From: Saccharum officinarum
Taxonomy: Eukaryota; Streptophyta; Magnoliopsida; Poales; Poaceae
Length of the DNA: 64,000 nt
Direction: 5' to 3'
Assembly (NCBI GenBank): GCA_020631735.1
Contig: CM036158.1
Coordinates: 85,251,421 to 85,315,420 of the forward strand
Positions within the stretch are counted from its first letter, which is position 1, and every line of letters starts with the position of its first letter. This document shows, in pieces, positions 22,334 to 34,637 of the stretch. The position numbers and the translations under genes were made by a program. The notes beneath the pieces were generated by a model that saw nothing but the letters and a program-made list of their open reading frames with translations, had not been told where the DNA came from and did no database searches.

Positions 22334-23899
22334 ATGAGAGGGATAGAGCATCAAATTGATTTGATTCCGGGAGCATCATTGCCAAACCGCGCTGCTTATC
22401 GAACCAACCCCGAGGAGACTAAGGAAATTCAGCGGCAAGTCCAAGAGCTTTTGGACCGTGGGTACGTACGTGAAAGCCTTAGCCCTTGTGCAGTTCCTGT
22501 AATTTTGGTTCCTAAGAAAGATGGTTCTTGGCGTATGTGTGTTGATTGTAGAGCCATTAATAATATTACCATTCGATATCGTCACCCTATTTCTAGGCTT
22601 GATGACATGCTTGATGAATTATGTGGCTCTGTAATTTTCAAAAAGATTGACTTGCGTAGTGGCTACCACCAAATTAGAATGAAACTTGGAGATGAATGGA
22701 AAACAGCTTTCAAAACTAAATTCGGATTGTATGAATGGTTAGTAATGCCTTTTGGGTTGACTAATGCACCTAGTACATTCATGCGCCTAATGAATGAGGT
22801 TTTAAGAGCTTTCATTGGTCGATTTGTGGTAGTTTACTTTGATGATATCTTAATTTATAGCAAGTCTTTGGATGAACATATGGATCACTTATGTGCTGTT
22901 TTTAATGCCTTACGCGAGGCACGTTTATTTGGTAACCTTGAGAAGTGCATCTTTTGCACGGATCGAGTCTCTTTTCTTGGCTATGTTGTTACTCCACAGG
23001 GAATTGAGGTGGATGAGGCAAAGATTGAAGCCATTAAGAGCTGGCCGGTTCCCCAATCCATCACACAGGTAAGGAGTTTTCTTGGTCTTGCAGGATTTTA
23101 CCGCCGTTTCGTTAAGGATTTCAGCACCATTGCTGCCCCTTTACACGAGTTGACAAAGAAGAGTGTGGTGTTTCATTGGGGAAGGGCACAAGAGGCGTCC
23201 TTCGACACTTTGAAGGACAAGCTTACACACGCACCATTACTGCAACTTCCAAATTTTGGTAAGACTTTTGAGCTAGAATGTGATGCTAGTGAAGTTGGCA
23301 TTGGAGGTGTTTTGATGCAAGATGGTAAGCCCATTGCATACTTTAGCGAAAAATTGCATAGCCCTGTTTTGAATTACTCCACGTATGATAAGGAATTGTA
23401 TGCTCTTGTACGTTCTTTAGAGACGTGGCGTCATTATTTGTGGCCTAAAGAATTTGTTATTCATTCAGATCATGAATCGCTTAAGTATCTTCGTTCACAA
23501 CATAATCTGAATCGTATACATGCTAAGTGGGTTGAATTTATTGAATCTTTTCCTTATGTTTTCAAACACAAGAAAGGGAAGGATAATGTGATTGCAGATG
23601 CTTTGTCTAGGCGATACACTTTGCTGTCCCAACTTGAATGTCGAATTTTTGGACTTGAAACAATAAAAGAACAATATGTGCTTGATCCTGATTTTAAAGA
23701 TGTGTTGCTGAATTGCAAAGGGGGACGTTCATGGAACAAGTTTGTAGTCAATGATGGATTTGTGTTTAGAGCTAACCGCCTATGCATTCCAGTAGGATCC
23801 ATTCGTCTTTTGTTGATGCAGGAAGCGCATGGAGGAGGGTTGATGGGACATTTTGGTGCTAAGAAGACGGAGGATGTTTTGGCTACACACTTCTTTTGA
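22334..23899 (+). pseudogene. pol: CRM-like RT, RNase H and start of integrase, ended by a nonsense codon
   Basis: This is a 521-codon frame: RT with [11 protein letters not shown] (D106), [11 protein letters not shown] (168-171 region) and [14 protein letters not shown]; RNase H with [26 protein letters not shown] and VIADALSRR; and the integrase zinc finger start ([12 protein letters not shown]). TGA at 23897-23899 replaces the tryptophan expected before PKM. The frame is unchanged downstream, so this is a point mutation. Confidence 0.9.
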
Positions 23900-25216
23900 C
23901 CAAAGATGAAGAGAGATGTTGAGCGATTCGTGGCACGCTGTACCACATGTCAAAAAGCTAAGTCTCGTTTGAATCCACATGGTTTGTATATGCCTCTTCC
24001 TGTTCCTTCTATTCCTTGGGCAGATATTTCTATGGACTTTGTTTTGGGATTGCCTAAGACTAAGAGGGGGAGGGATAGCATTTTTGTTGTGGTGGATCGA
24101 TTTTCTAAGATGGCACACTTTATACCATGTCATAAAAGTGATGATGCTATTCATATTGCTGACCTCTTTTTCAAAGAGATTGTTCGTTTGCATGGTATGC
24201 CTTCTACTATTGTTTCAGATCGCGACGCTAAATTTCTGAGTCACTTTTGGCGCACTCTATGGAATAAGTTAGGTACAAAACTGTTGTTTTCTACAACTTG
24301 TCACCCACAAACCGATGGGCAAACAGAGGTCGTTAACCGCACTTTGGGTGCCATGTTGAGAGCTATTCTGAAGAAAAATTTGAAGATGTGGGAAGAATGT
24401 TTGCCTCATGTGGAGTTTGCTTACAATTGGGCAACACATTCTACCACCAAGGTAAGTCCTTTTTAGGTAGTGTATGGATTCAATCCCCATGCTCCAATTG
24501 ATATTTTGCCTCTGCCTATTAGTGAGAGAATTCATGTTGATGCTAAGGAACGTGCTGATTTTATTTTGCAAATGCATAAAACAACTAAGCACAACATTGA
24601 AAAAATGAATGAAAAATATAGAATTGCTGGTAGTAAAGGTAGACAAGAAGTTAAGCTTGAACCGGGTGATTTGGTTTGGTTGCACTTGAGAAAGGATAGA
24701 TTTCCAGATTTGAGAAAGTCTAAGTTGATGCCTAGAGCTGATGGTCCATTTAAAATTGTTGAGAAGATTAATGATAATGCATATAAGCTTGAGTTACCCC
24801 TCGAATTTGGGGTTAGTCCCACCTTTAACATTTCAGATTTAAAGCCATACTTGGGAGACGAAGATGAGTTGGTGTCGAGGACGACTCCAATTCAAGAGGG
24901 GGAGGATGATGAGGACATCACTTTTTCACATACACACAATGATCCACTACTAGACATTCAAGGTCCAATCACTAGAGCTCGCGCGCGTCAATTAAATTTA
25001 GAGGTGAGCTCGTTACTAAGTAACTCCTTATATGATTTTGAGAATAGATTGCTACCTAATGATTATATTGTGCTTATGAATGAAGGAGAGGTCCAGGAGA
25101 CACATGGAGGAGGGCTTGGAGGCGTGGAGGACCAGCGAGGGCGCCCGGATAAAGATAGAGGATCAAACCAAGTTGAGTTCGAGTCTGCCTCGCAGTTCAG
25201 GACCAGTCTGCCTTGA
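23900..25216 (+). pseudogene. pol: CRM-like integrase with C-terminal extension into the 3' LTR
   Basis: Same frame as the RT. It has the CC part of the zinc finger (CTTCQKAK), the integrase core ([43 protein letters not shown]) and a second nonsense codon, TAG at 24464-24466, where other elements encode Q before VVYG. After the GPF-type motif (ADGPFKIVEKI) the frame crosses the LTR border at 24907 and runs about 310 bases into the LTR: PITRARARQLNLEVSSLLS... to TSLP. A canonical chromodomain is absent. Reading into the LTR with such a tail is a feature of CRM elements, whose tail is linked to centromere targeting. Confidence 0.85.
24896..24906 (+). other. Polypurine tract of the CRM-like element
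   Basis: GAGGGGGAGGA directly precedes the LTR start TGATGAGG. It lies inside the integrase reading frame. Confidence 0.8.
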
Positions 25217-25825
25217 ACTGGTCACCCAGGACGCGTACGGACTCCGTTTTTGATGATCCATATATGGATGGAAAGCTTATTTGATAAGAAAACCAACCCA
25301 AGTGGTCCCATGTCAAAAGCTGTTCGGAATCAACGGGAATCGTCGAAACAAGTCACCATCCAGAATCTGTCAGGGTGCTATGTCGCCGTCTATTGGGCCG
25401 TTTGGGCCTTGTAACGTGTCGGCGCTCCCCAGGGACGCGAATATGGGTCCTTTGATGTTCCTTAGCCTATATAATCAGTAGTCACCGTCTACATTACGGT
25501 TGAGTTTTGCTTAGATTATTCTGTTGATAACAGTTTCGCCGCCGCCGTCGGTTTGTGAGACCCCAACTTGTGAGATTAATCATTCATCTGCAATTTGGTT
25601 GCATTCCTTTGTGTTCTTGCGTGTGTTCTCGATTCGTAGGCAAGGACTTAGCCTTCTTGGCGAGGTCGACCGTGCAACGCCGGTCGATAACCAGAGGGGT
25701 CGTGGTGCTGCGATTGCGGGGTTTAGAACCGAGTTGTTCGGAAGCCGGATCGAATTGTGTCGTGACTCCAACAAATCGAGAGTTATCAGAACCTTTCGGA
25801 AGATCGGGAACCCTAGTTCACATCA
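24907..25825 (+). repeat. 3' LTR of the CRM-like element, 919 bp
   Basis: It begins TGATGAGGACATCAC and ends CACATCA (inverted TGATG/CATCA). The last 397 bp match the 5' LTR fragment with few differences. It has TATATAA at 25468-25474. The flank after 25825 (ACTTC) is LINE coding sequence. Confidence 0.88.
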
Positions 25826-26995
25826 ACTTCTATGTATGTGTTGAACAGTTATTTGGTCTTAAAATTAACTTCTATAAGAGTGAGATATTATGTATTGGTG
25901 ATGCTAGCCAATGTGAAGGGCTCTATTTGTAGCTACTCAACTGTAAGTTACCTTTTTTTGCTACTTGGGGCTCCTAATGATTTACTACAAATTAAATAAC
26001 AACGACTGAAAAAAGTTGAAAAAGACTTGAAAATGGCTTAGTGGTTGGAAAGTAAAACATTTGTTAGTTGTCAAGTCTACCTATGTTTGTGGTGTCGTTA
26101 TTTGAAGTCCCTAGACGAGCCTCTTGAAGAAAATAGAGTATAGTAGATATTTTTGGTAAAATGTCATCAAGAAAAGAAATATAGGCTAGTTCAGTGGCTT
26201 ATTATGTGCCGACCCAAAGGACAAGGAGGTATATAGGTATTCAAAAACCTAAATATACAAAATAAATTTCTTTTAAACAAGTGGCTTTTTAAGTTCTAAA
26301 TTAACATGGGGTATGGTAAGAGTTTTTGAGAAACAAATGCATTAACATGGGGTAGGTGATTCACATTTTTGGATGAGTCTTATGGGTGCAAATGATAGAT
26401 TTTGAGGTTGGGTATTTTTAGATTACAGGATGGCAACCAAATCAAGTTCTAGGATGATACTTGGTTGGCATCCTCTAAAAACTCAGTACCCAATAATATA
26501 TAACATATCACATAGGAAACAGATGAAGATTGTGGAGGTACTTTGCACTACACCAGTTAACGTCTCCTTTAGGAGAGCTATAGTGGGAAACAAACCAACA
26601 GAATGGCATAACTTAGTTGCTAGAGTGGCGAATTTAAACCTGCAACATGCTTCCAATGTGTTCGTTTGGTTCTGCATAAGGATGGTGTTCTTTGTATACT
26701 CTATGTATAGATTCATAGTCAATAATGGGATCCAAGTCTCGCAAATAGTTTGGAAACTAAAGATAAGAAAATATTTCTTTTGTTCAAAGAGGGGTCATTC
26801 TCATAAAAAGACAATCTATCAAATAGAGATTGGAATGGTGATCCGACTTGTTGTTTTTGTATGTAGTAAGCCAGAAACCATGCATTCGATACTCCTCTAT
26901 GAGTGCATTTATGCTTGGTTTCTGTGGAGGGCGGTTCATATGGTGCTAGGTCTTAAACCACCCCAAAATGTTCAAAACTTATTTAATTAGTGGTA
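25826..26995 (+). pseudogene. LINE remnant: RT end and zf-RVT domain, interrupted by the CRM-like element
   Basis: The first 100 bases after the CRM-like LTR encode EQLFGLKINFYKSEILCIG, a conserved RT segment of plant LINEs (the GLKINFxKSE motif). After frame losses, 26430-26990 encodes a zf-RVT-like region: WHPLKTQYPIIYNI, SFRRAIVGNKPTEWHNLVARV, VWKLKI, then Cys/His-like remnants and FLWRAVHM. The 5' part of the LINE lies left of the nest, outside the window. It is badly decayed. Confidence 0.75.
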
Positions 26996-27520
26996 TTGTA
27001 GATGTGATAATACTTTTAAACCCTTTTTTGTTCAATGTTAGGCAATATACTCGTCGATAACGAAATGCCCATATTGACCTTGTCAATCTCAATGTCTCCC
27101 GACTTAGCTTTTTTGGGAAGTGTGGCATATATACATATATATAGCTTTGCCAAAATATTGCATACGATTTTTATTGGCTTATCAGGCACAGAAGATCCTT
27201 GAAAATGTGTGAGAATAAAACAAATCAGTTTCAGTGGAGGTTTCATCGTGTTTCATTTGGTTGGTGTGGCCTTTCATAAATTAATAAGGTCCTTGAATAA
27301 TGCTTAATAAAGTTTATTGTTTGTATGACAGGGACAGAAGTGTGGCTAGCTATGATTTTGATAGTAAAAGGAACACTCACTCTGGGAACACACTGTTGGC
27401 AGTAAAATAGGAGCATGCAAAATCAAGTCCACAGTTTTGTTGGATAAAATAGGGGACAACGAAACTTCAATCTGTAACACATACTACTTAGGACTAGGTG
27501 ATTGAGAAAGGACCTTATTG
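26996..27520. other. Unassigned AT-rich stretch
   Basis: I see no gene or ends of a mobile element here. It may include the decayed 3' end of the LINE. Confidence 0.4.
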
Positions 27521-27530
27521 CCTGTTCGCT

Positions 27531-27630
27531 TAGGCTGAAATCTGGCTGATCTGCCTGGTCTGGCTGTTTTTTTTAAGAAAAAAACACTGTTGAATGGCTG
27601 GCTGATATGACTGATAATCTCAAGCGAACA
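27531..27630. mobile_element. Short MITE-like element (CTGTTCGCTT family)
   Basis: The ends are inverted: CCTGTTCGCTTAGGCTGA on the left and CAAGCGAACATG on the right, around a GGCTG-rich centre. A relative sits at 40668-40795. Grass genomes carry many such short elements. A target duplication is not clear. Confidence 0.5.
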
Positions 27631-27640
27631 TGCTATAAAG

Positions 27641-30600
27641 AAACCATATGACAAGAAAGAAATTAAAATGCTCCCATACCTACATGCATGGACCTACTAC
27701 GCATACGCTCCTCGTGGCGCAACAGCTTTATGTATGCACGCAAGCAAGCAAGTGCAACTCACAATGCAACTGAAGCCGGCATGCATTGCATAAAGGGAAA
27801 CAATGAAAAGATCCATTCATCAATGCGCCCCAACTAACATGAAAGCTACCGCCAGCATTCAGAGGAGCCCAAGCAATGCAATCAAAACTGTTTCTTGTTT
27901 GTATGAACCCGCATCGCGCACCCTGGGCAAAAAGAAAATATCCAAGTTTCCTCTCGTCCGGCCCGGTTTAATTTGTACGTACGGCGGTGAAGAGAGGCAG
28001 AGAGAGTTGCCACCGCAGCACCGGTACGGATTAGCATGGCAAGTTACTGGTACGACTACTGGTGGGAGCCTACGCTTACGCCGGGGAACAGGAGGTGGAC
28101 CACATCGACTGGTGAGGGTGAGGGTGAGGGTGAGGGTGAGGCAGAGCGCGATGGCGAAACGAGGGCAAAAACTAGGACCAGCCGCCTCGTCACTTGCACC
28201 CCCACCCTCCGCACCGCACTAGGACCGAGCCCGGCTCTCGCCTGGGCGCTGGCCACGTGACGGTGGTCCGCCGAGAGCCACTACTACGCTCGCGCGCTGT
28301 AAGCGAGTGGCCAGCAGCGAGTAATTATTAGCTGCACTGCCCCGAAAACAACTGCTTTCCCATCGCGAATCATTGCATTGAGGCTGCGCTGCAAATATCT
28401 CTGACGCGCGCGCAGCGGCAAAACGCGAAGGTCAGCATCTCAAAAGAGAAAATGAGCTAGGGGGTCGAGAACAAGAAGCTGTACTTACGCAGTAGTGTAT
28501 GCATGCATGGGACACTAGCAACCTGAGCCCTGAGCGAGGTAGCTGTGCGTGACGCCGGTGAATCGTCGTACGAGTTGTTTGGCGTTGCTGCTGCCGCTCG
28601 CTTCCGTAGTTTAGTTACGCGTTACAGTACATCATCGCACGGTGCAGCAAGCAGTAAAATTGCGAGGCGTTGCTGCCGCTGGGCGGGCGCGTGCAATGCA
28701 TGATGGCTGGCGCGCGCTAGCGCTAGGCCCAGCTTGGTTGGCCGGAGTAGCTAGCTGCCGATGCACGTCGGCACGGCGGAGGTGTGGAGCGCTGCCCGGC
28801 CGCCAACCGACACGTGGCAGAGTACGGCAGGGGCCCTGCGAAAGCAACCGCCACGTGATGCCCAGCAGGCCGGTGTCAGAGGCCGAGAGGCCCGAAAGAG
28901 ACGGCGCCTACCCTCTCGCGTCCCCATCCGTCCCCATCCCTCATCAAAATCCACATGCCTGCCTGTGACCTGTGTATGCTGATGCTGCTGCGACGCACGC
29001 TACCTCGCCGCCCACCCGCCCCCTTGCGAAGTTTCCAACCGACACATCGCTTCGGATGCGGTTGGGTTGGCACCGCGGAGGACCCGACACCGGGTCGGAG
29101 CCCCGGCCCGGCCGATGATGAAGCAACAGCGCCATGCATCACGGCCGTTGCCCGGCAACACCCTGGCTCCTCTCTCCCCGCGCGCGGCGCCGTGTCAGGG
29201 CCAGTTTCCCGTGCAGCGCAGTGGTTTAATTTGCAGGGAACCAAGGATAATCAGGGCGCGCGCCATGCCAGCCGCCAGCGGATTGGTTAACCTGACCTGA
29301 CCTGAGTACCTGACCATGCCTCGCTGGCGCCGGAGAGCTGGTTGGCCGGGGGATCAGTTAACTAATCGATCGGGCTCGTGGATTCTGATGGGCGGCCTCT
29401 ACTAGGTGGCCGGGCGTCACGTGGGCGGGGGACGGAACTGCGTACAGTAAGCACGAGTGGGCACGTGCCGCGGGGATTCCGGGGACCCCCACGGCCCACC
29501 CCCACCCGCCCAAGCCTCGGGATCCTCGTCGCCCTCACGTGATTCGATGCCGCCGTTGCCGTGCCGCACCACGCACGGTCCAGGGCACGCACTCGCCGCG
29601 CGCGCATGCACGCAGCATGCTCCCCCACACACAGGGCGGCGGCTCTCGCTCGCTGTTTGGCTCTTGCTGTGGCGTCCGCGCGCGCTGCGTGACCCTGACC
29701 CTGACCCCCAGACCCCGCCACCCCGGTGTGGCTGTGCGCGCACCCGGCCCGTTCGCTTTCCGTTGGCCTCCTCTTTGCTTGTATATATGCCCGGCCGCCC
29801 AGTAGCTAACAAAATGCACCATACGGAGTATAGGCATATACCTCCTCGAGAAATTGCAGCATGGTTGTTTTTCTTTCTTACAACGAAATAATTAATGAAG
29901 TTTATGTTACCCAAAATAGTGGACTTCCGCTAGGCCACAAATTAAATCATAATAATGGAGCTGATCATCGCATCGATGCACTTGCAAGGGTGGCGTCAGA
30001 CAGAGCAGTTGTTTCATGTATCGCATGCAAGCATTTGGCCGGGGAAGTACTACGCGTACCACAAAATAATACAAGGTCCGCAGTATAGATACCTACCATT
30101 ATTGGTAGTAAACTATAGGCCTTTGTCAGGCATTTCCTTACTACTACTATAAGCCCTGGCTTGTGAGTAATTTAATTCCTTCAAGTACTGCCTGTACTCC
30201 TTCCTATTTTTTTATTATATACCTGTAGGTGAAACTTCATTCATCTCTGGAAGTCAGTACCATACAAATATACCATGAATGCATGATGGGTGTCAACTTT
30301 AATTTGTACAACGGGATGTCGCAGAAGCAACACTAACGACGAGACAGATGCCCATGCACAAGCTGGCCCCGCATGTCAGCTGTTTATCGCCCCTATATAG
30401 CTGGTGCTTGTCTCCTGGTGTACACAATATATGCGCATATTGTCTGATTGAGTGGTGGGTGCAGGGACGCAATGCAACGAGAAAGAGGGTGCATGCGTGT
30501 GGTCCTTCTAGTCGTACACAATGCAAGTGAACGCACAGCTAGCAAAGCCATCGTCTCGTAAATTTCTCATGTCCATGACGGCATGACGACCATACAGCAC

Positions 30601-31140
30601 TGTACTACCCTGCTCCACCTCCGCCGCGTGGTCCTTCATGTGGTCGCAAAATGGCAACCATCCCATCCATTATGAGCCTGCATCAATGGTCTCCTGTGCA
30701 ATATATGCTTGGGATTCTAATTCGTTTGCTCACATAGGAGTAGCCCCCCTCATCATACTGGACGAGAACATGTTTTCAGAAATTGGAGATAGCAGGACGC
30801 ACGGACAAAATCAGTTGTATCATTAACGATGACAGTCCTGGGATCGTACATGTTAGTTGAGGAAAAGAGATATCCGACATGTCGCCCGTATATGTGCTAA
30901 TAATTGTCAAGACTCAATATATGGTGGCACTATACGCTTGTCGCTACTTGAAACAGAGACCTGTTGTTGAGCTAATATAGCTAGTAGCAACAAAACCTCT
31001 CGACCACATTAAATGAAAAATGTTGTTAGTGTATTTTGTATTTCAATTAATGAAGTATATATAAGTTGGGGATAGTGCATGCGCTAAGAAAAGGAAACTA
31101 GCAGCAAGCACATCAGCAGGTAGCAAGGCCGAGAGAGATT
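27641..31140. other. Intergenic DNA with GC-rich islands, no supported gene
   Basis: GC-rich blocks at about 27900-29350 and 29400-29780 give many overlapping ORFs on both strands with no recognisable domain. A run of GAGGGT repeats at 28112-28141 could form a G-quadruplex. CACGTG-type boxes and a TATATA motif near 29778 occur but no gene follows. Confidence 0.5.
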
Positions 31141-31144
31141 AGCT

Positions 31145-31395
31145 AGTACCACTTCAGTCCCAAAAGAATGCAATTCTAGGTTTAGGGTGAGTTGAATTTA
31201 ATTAAAATTAATTAAATATATAGAAAATATTATTAACAATTATGATTCCAAACAGATATACTATGAAGATATTTCATATTAATCTAATGGAACTATTCCA
31301 TATCATAAATGTTTGTGTTTTAATATAATTTGGATCAAACTTAAAAAAATATCTGATTATTTATATTAAAAAAAATAAGAGCTACTCCTACACTT
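31145..31395. mobile_element. Stowaway-like MITE remnant
   Basis: The left end TACCACTTCAGTCCCAAAAG with AATGCAATTCTAGG resembles Stowaway (Tc1/mariner-type) ends, which start with CTCCCTCCGTCCCAAAAA. The interior is very AT-rich. The right end is decayed. Confidence 0.45.
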
Positions 31396-31649
31396 TTAGC
31401 GGATGAAGAGAGTAGCACACACGCATACCACAGTGGATCATCAAGGACGGTGGTACGGAAGCGCGACAGGGAAGAACGGCCAAACGGGCGTCCACGTCTC
31501 GGACCGGAGGCTGGGGGCCAGCGTGCAGGGATTATCATTGCGGTGGCGCCGGCTTTTCTGGGGTGCAGTGCATGAGAGGGGAATTTTTCACCGTTTGCAT
31601 GCAGCGCGCCAGCCAAAGCCAAGCCACCAGTCAGCCACAGCCAGCCAGG

Positions 31650-31926
31650 TAGGGATGAAAACGGATCGGATAGGGACGGATATCACTGATATCATATTTG
31701 TTTTCATATTTATATCCGAATTCGGATTCGAATACGGATAGTATAAAAAATGCCGGATATGATATGATTGGATATCGACATCATAAATATGTGATTTAAA
31801 TATTCGGATACAAATACGGTATCGGATGTTAAATATTCGGACTCAGATACGGACGGATTAAAACCCCTCTAAACGGATTCGGTCTCAAATACGATCGAAA
31901 AAATATCCGTACCGTTTTCATCCATG
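31650..31926. mobile_element. hAT-type MITE, 277 bp
   Basis: The ends are inverted: TAGGGATGAAAACGG on the left, CCGTTTTCATCCATG on the right. Flanks CAGCCAGG (31642-31649) and CAACCAGG (31927-31934) match at 7 of 8 bases, fitting an 8-bp hAT duplication. The interior repeats ATCCG/CGGAT words and is largely self-complementary. Confidence 0.75.
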
Positions 31927-31969
31927 CAACCAGGGCACTCGCGGGGCGGTACGGCCATTACGCTGCTAA

Positions 31970-32131
31970 CAGTGGCGGATGCAGGATGAAAATCAAGGGG
32001 GGCTAAAACAATGGAGATGTTAATTTGCATGAAGATTTAACGGTGATTTGAGGTTTTTGCTACATTATTTTTAGTGGTAAATCCCGTCATTAGGGCCTGG
32101 AGCCCACCCAGCCCCTATAGATCCGCCGCTG
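31970..32131. mobile_element. hAT-like MITE, 162 bp
   Basis: The ends are CAGTGGCGGATGCAGG and ATCCGCCGCTG, an inverted pair. Flanks GCTGCTAA and GCTGCCCA match at 6 of 8. The terminal GTGGCGGATCC word is shared with the larger element at 60602-61550. Confidence 0.6.
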
Positions 32132-33053
32132 GCTGCCCACAAAAGTGGCCGCGCACTAGTACGGAGCACACTGCACCGCGGGCGCGGGCTGGTATCTCTT
32201 GTCGCTTTTACGGTTTTATTTTACCACGCACGGCAACGGACGGACGAACTGTACTCCTACTCGACCCGGGCCGGCGGTGAAAGAGAGGAAACAGCAAGGC
32301 ACTGTTCATGCCTTGTACTACGTAGTACGTAGTACTCCACTACAACGGTCCCCATTAATTCATGTCGCCATGTGTGTGGACGGATAACGTGCGCATGGCC
32401 ATGGCATGCTATGCTATGCTTCTCTCTCTCCCGCTCGTGAATGAATGATCCCTACTCATGACCTCAGGGGAGGGAGGAGCTGAGGGGGGAGAGGGAAAGG
32501 ATAGGAGGAGAGAAACGAGGTGAGCACGTCGTACTGGCCGGCCGGGCAACGGTGAACGGGTGAAAAAAGGAAAGGGGACTGGGGGAGGAGAGAAAGTAAA
32601 CGCCAAGTGGTGGGGACTGGCGCTGGCCCGGGCAGGCAACTGGGCAAGAGCCCACAGGCCCCGCCGGAGCGAGGGGCGCGCGGGCAGGAGCAGGGGTCCC
32701 CATAGGCGCCGACACTCCACGTTGCCTTGACGTCAAACCCGCGCGCCCTTTACCTGCGGTAACTACCGCCGCAGCCAGCCAATGCAATTCCTCTTCGTCA
32801 GCATGCAGCAGCACCAGGCGCCCAGGCCCCACTCGACGTCGTTAAATTCCCTGCGCACACTCACCTCACCTCATCATTGATTACTGCATGGATGGAGGCA
32901 GTGTCAGTGTGTCACACAAGTGAAAGTGACTGATGTCCGTCCGGTATGTAGATACATACGGAGTACTTACAATGTTGCAGTAACATTATCTTATCTTATC
33001 CGAACTCTGACCGTAAACGCCACTCCAGCGGCCACCTCCGTCGTTCCCTGGAC
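32132..33053. other. Intergenic, GC-rich, no supported gene
   Basis: The purine-rich and GC-rich stretch at 32410-32860 yields low-complexity ORFs only. Confidence 0.45.
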
Positions 33054-33061
33054 ACACCCAT

Positions 33062-33288
33062 TTAAGGATGAAAAACAGAACGAAAATATCTTGAACCGAC
33101 CGTTTTTGTTTTCTATATTATGATTCCGTTTTTAAACATAAAAAATATCAGTTTCAATTGTTTTCACAACCATTTTCAACTATTTTTTGTATTCTTTAAT
33201 TGCTAAAATATAGAAATGTACCGAACTAACCGCTTTCGTTTTCTATTTCGTAAGTCCGTTTTCAACCGTTTCTGACCGTTTTCATCTT
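33062..33288. mobile_element. hAT-type MITE, 227 bp
   Basis: The ends are inverted: TTAAGGATGAAAAAC and CCGTTTTCATCTT. An exact 8-bp direct repeat ACACCCAT flanks it (33054-33061 and 33289-33296). The interior repeats ACCG/CGGT-TTTCTATTT words. Confidence 0.8.
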
Positions 33289-33296
33289 ACACCCAT

Positions 33297-34296
33297 TGGT
33301 TCACCTCCTAATCTAGCTCCACAAGCCAATTTGTTATCTACTCGTCAGATCGGGAGCTGTCACTGACAAACGGTCCCTTGGCGACGGCTCGATCATGAGA
33401 AGTCCACTTGTCGAAACCCAATAATACTCCACAGTTTCATTAAACCCAACTATAATTTGCTTGTTATAATATAAACAATCATATATATTTCTCTAAAAAA
33501 ACAATCATATATATTTGAAAACGGAGACAACTAAACTGGAGACTGGAGTACACACGTAGCTAGCGCCCGGTGCTAGATAGCTCTCGTTGCTCACTCCCTT
33601 TTCCTCTTTGGACGCACAGGAGGAAGCGTGCCGGATATAGCTAGGTTGGCTAGCTAAGGATGCCTACCTGCCTTTTGACCGGACCCAAGAGTGTCAGTTA
33701 AGCTAGCTGTAGTCAAGTCGAGACAGCTCACTTGCAGGCTCGCTCGCTAGCTGTGATGCGGACCGAAATACTCTTCGCACCCTCGCTCGCTCCTTCCATC
33801 ATTACAATATGCTGCCTGCTGTTACAATATCTTATGTGCCGCGAGCAGCGCGCTCTAGGCATGTGATTTCGGTGTGATCGACGATCACACGGTGTGGCCG
33901 GCGCGGCACACCGTTGATTTCTTCCTTGACGATCGATATCGATCCAATATACAGTACATATTGAGCCAGCCCACGCACTCGAGATCATTAGTTTTTGCAG
34001 AGTTTGACTAGCTAGCTAGCTGATTATTCCATAAACATCTTTTAACTTGCTCCGTCCCATGCACAGTCCCACTGCATACACCGTCTAGTGTCAGCAGCCG
34101 TAGGCACGTGTGATGGGAGTAGTAGTACCAGTTATTCCAGCTGTGGTTATTACAGAGAAATCAAAACTCACGTACGGTACATGTAGCTAGCTAACGTACT
34201 AGGTTAAAAGTTTAACACGAAGTTTAACACGGGCTCTTTAACTAACTTCCAGTTACTTTAATCGTGAGAAATCTGAGCAGATCCTGTGGCTTCAGC
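33297..34296. other. Intergenic, no supported gene
   Basis: I see only a local direct repeat of AACAATCATATATATTT near 33475-33525 and no coding signal. Confidence 0.45.
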
Positions 34297-34299
34297 TAA

Positions 34300-34528
34300 G
34301 GCTCTGTTTGGTTCATGAATGTTAAAGTTTAACTTCCATCACATCAATGTTACGGCAAATGCATGAAGTACTAAATATAGACTAATTACATACATGTTGG
34401 CACAGATTACGAGTAATTTACGAGACAAATCTATTAAGACTAATTAGTCTAAAATTTAAAACTTTTTGTCAAATAAAACGAAATGCTACAGTGTTTATTA
34501 AACTTTAACACCTCTCACCAAACCGGCC
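34300..34528. mobile_element. Tourist-type MITE, 229 bp
   Basis: The ends GGCTCTGTTTGGTT and CCAAACCGGCC are an inverted pair. TAA flanks both sides (34297-34299 and 34529-34531). It is closely related to 40852-41082, sharing CATCACATCAATGTT and GCACAGATTA. Confidence 0.8.
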
Positions 34529-34637
34529 TAAATGTTACTACTAGCTCGTAGTACTTTCCTCCTAGTACAATGACACATGAGAGGGGCAGAGTGAGGGAGA
34601 AGGGGATGGTGGGAGAGAGCTACTACTACTAGCGCGT

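Noticed and set aside
28036..29300. Possible small genes in the GC-rich island
   Set aside because: Overlapping ORFs on both strands, no domain, no consistent start or splice signals.
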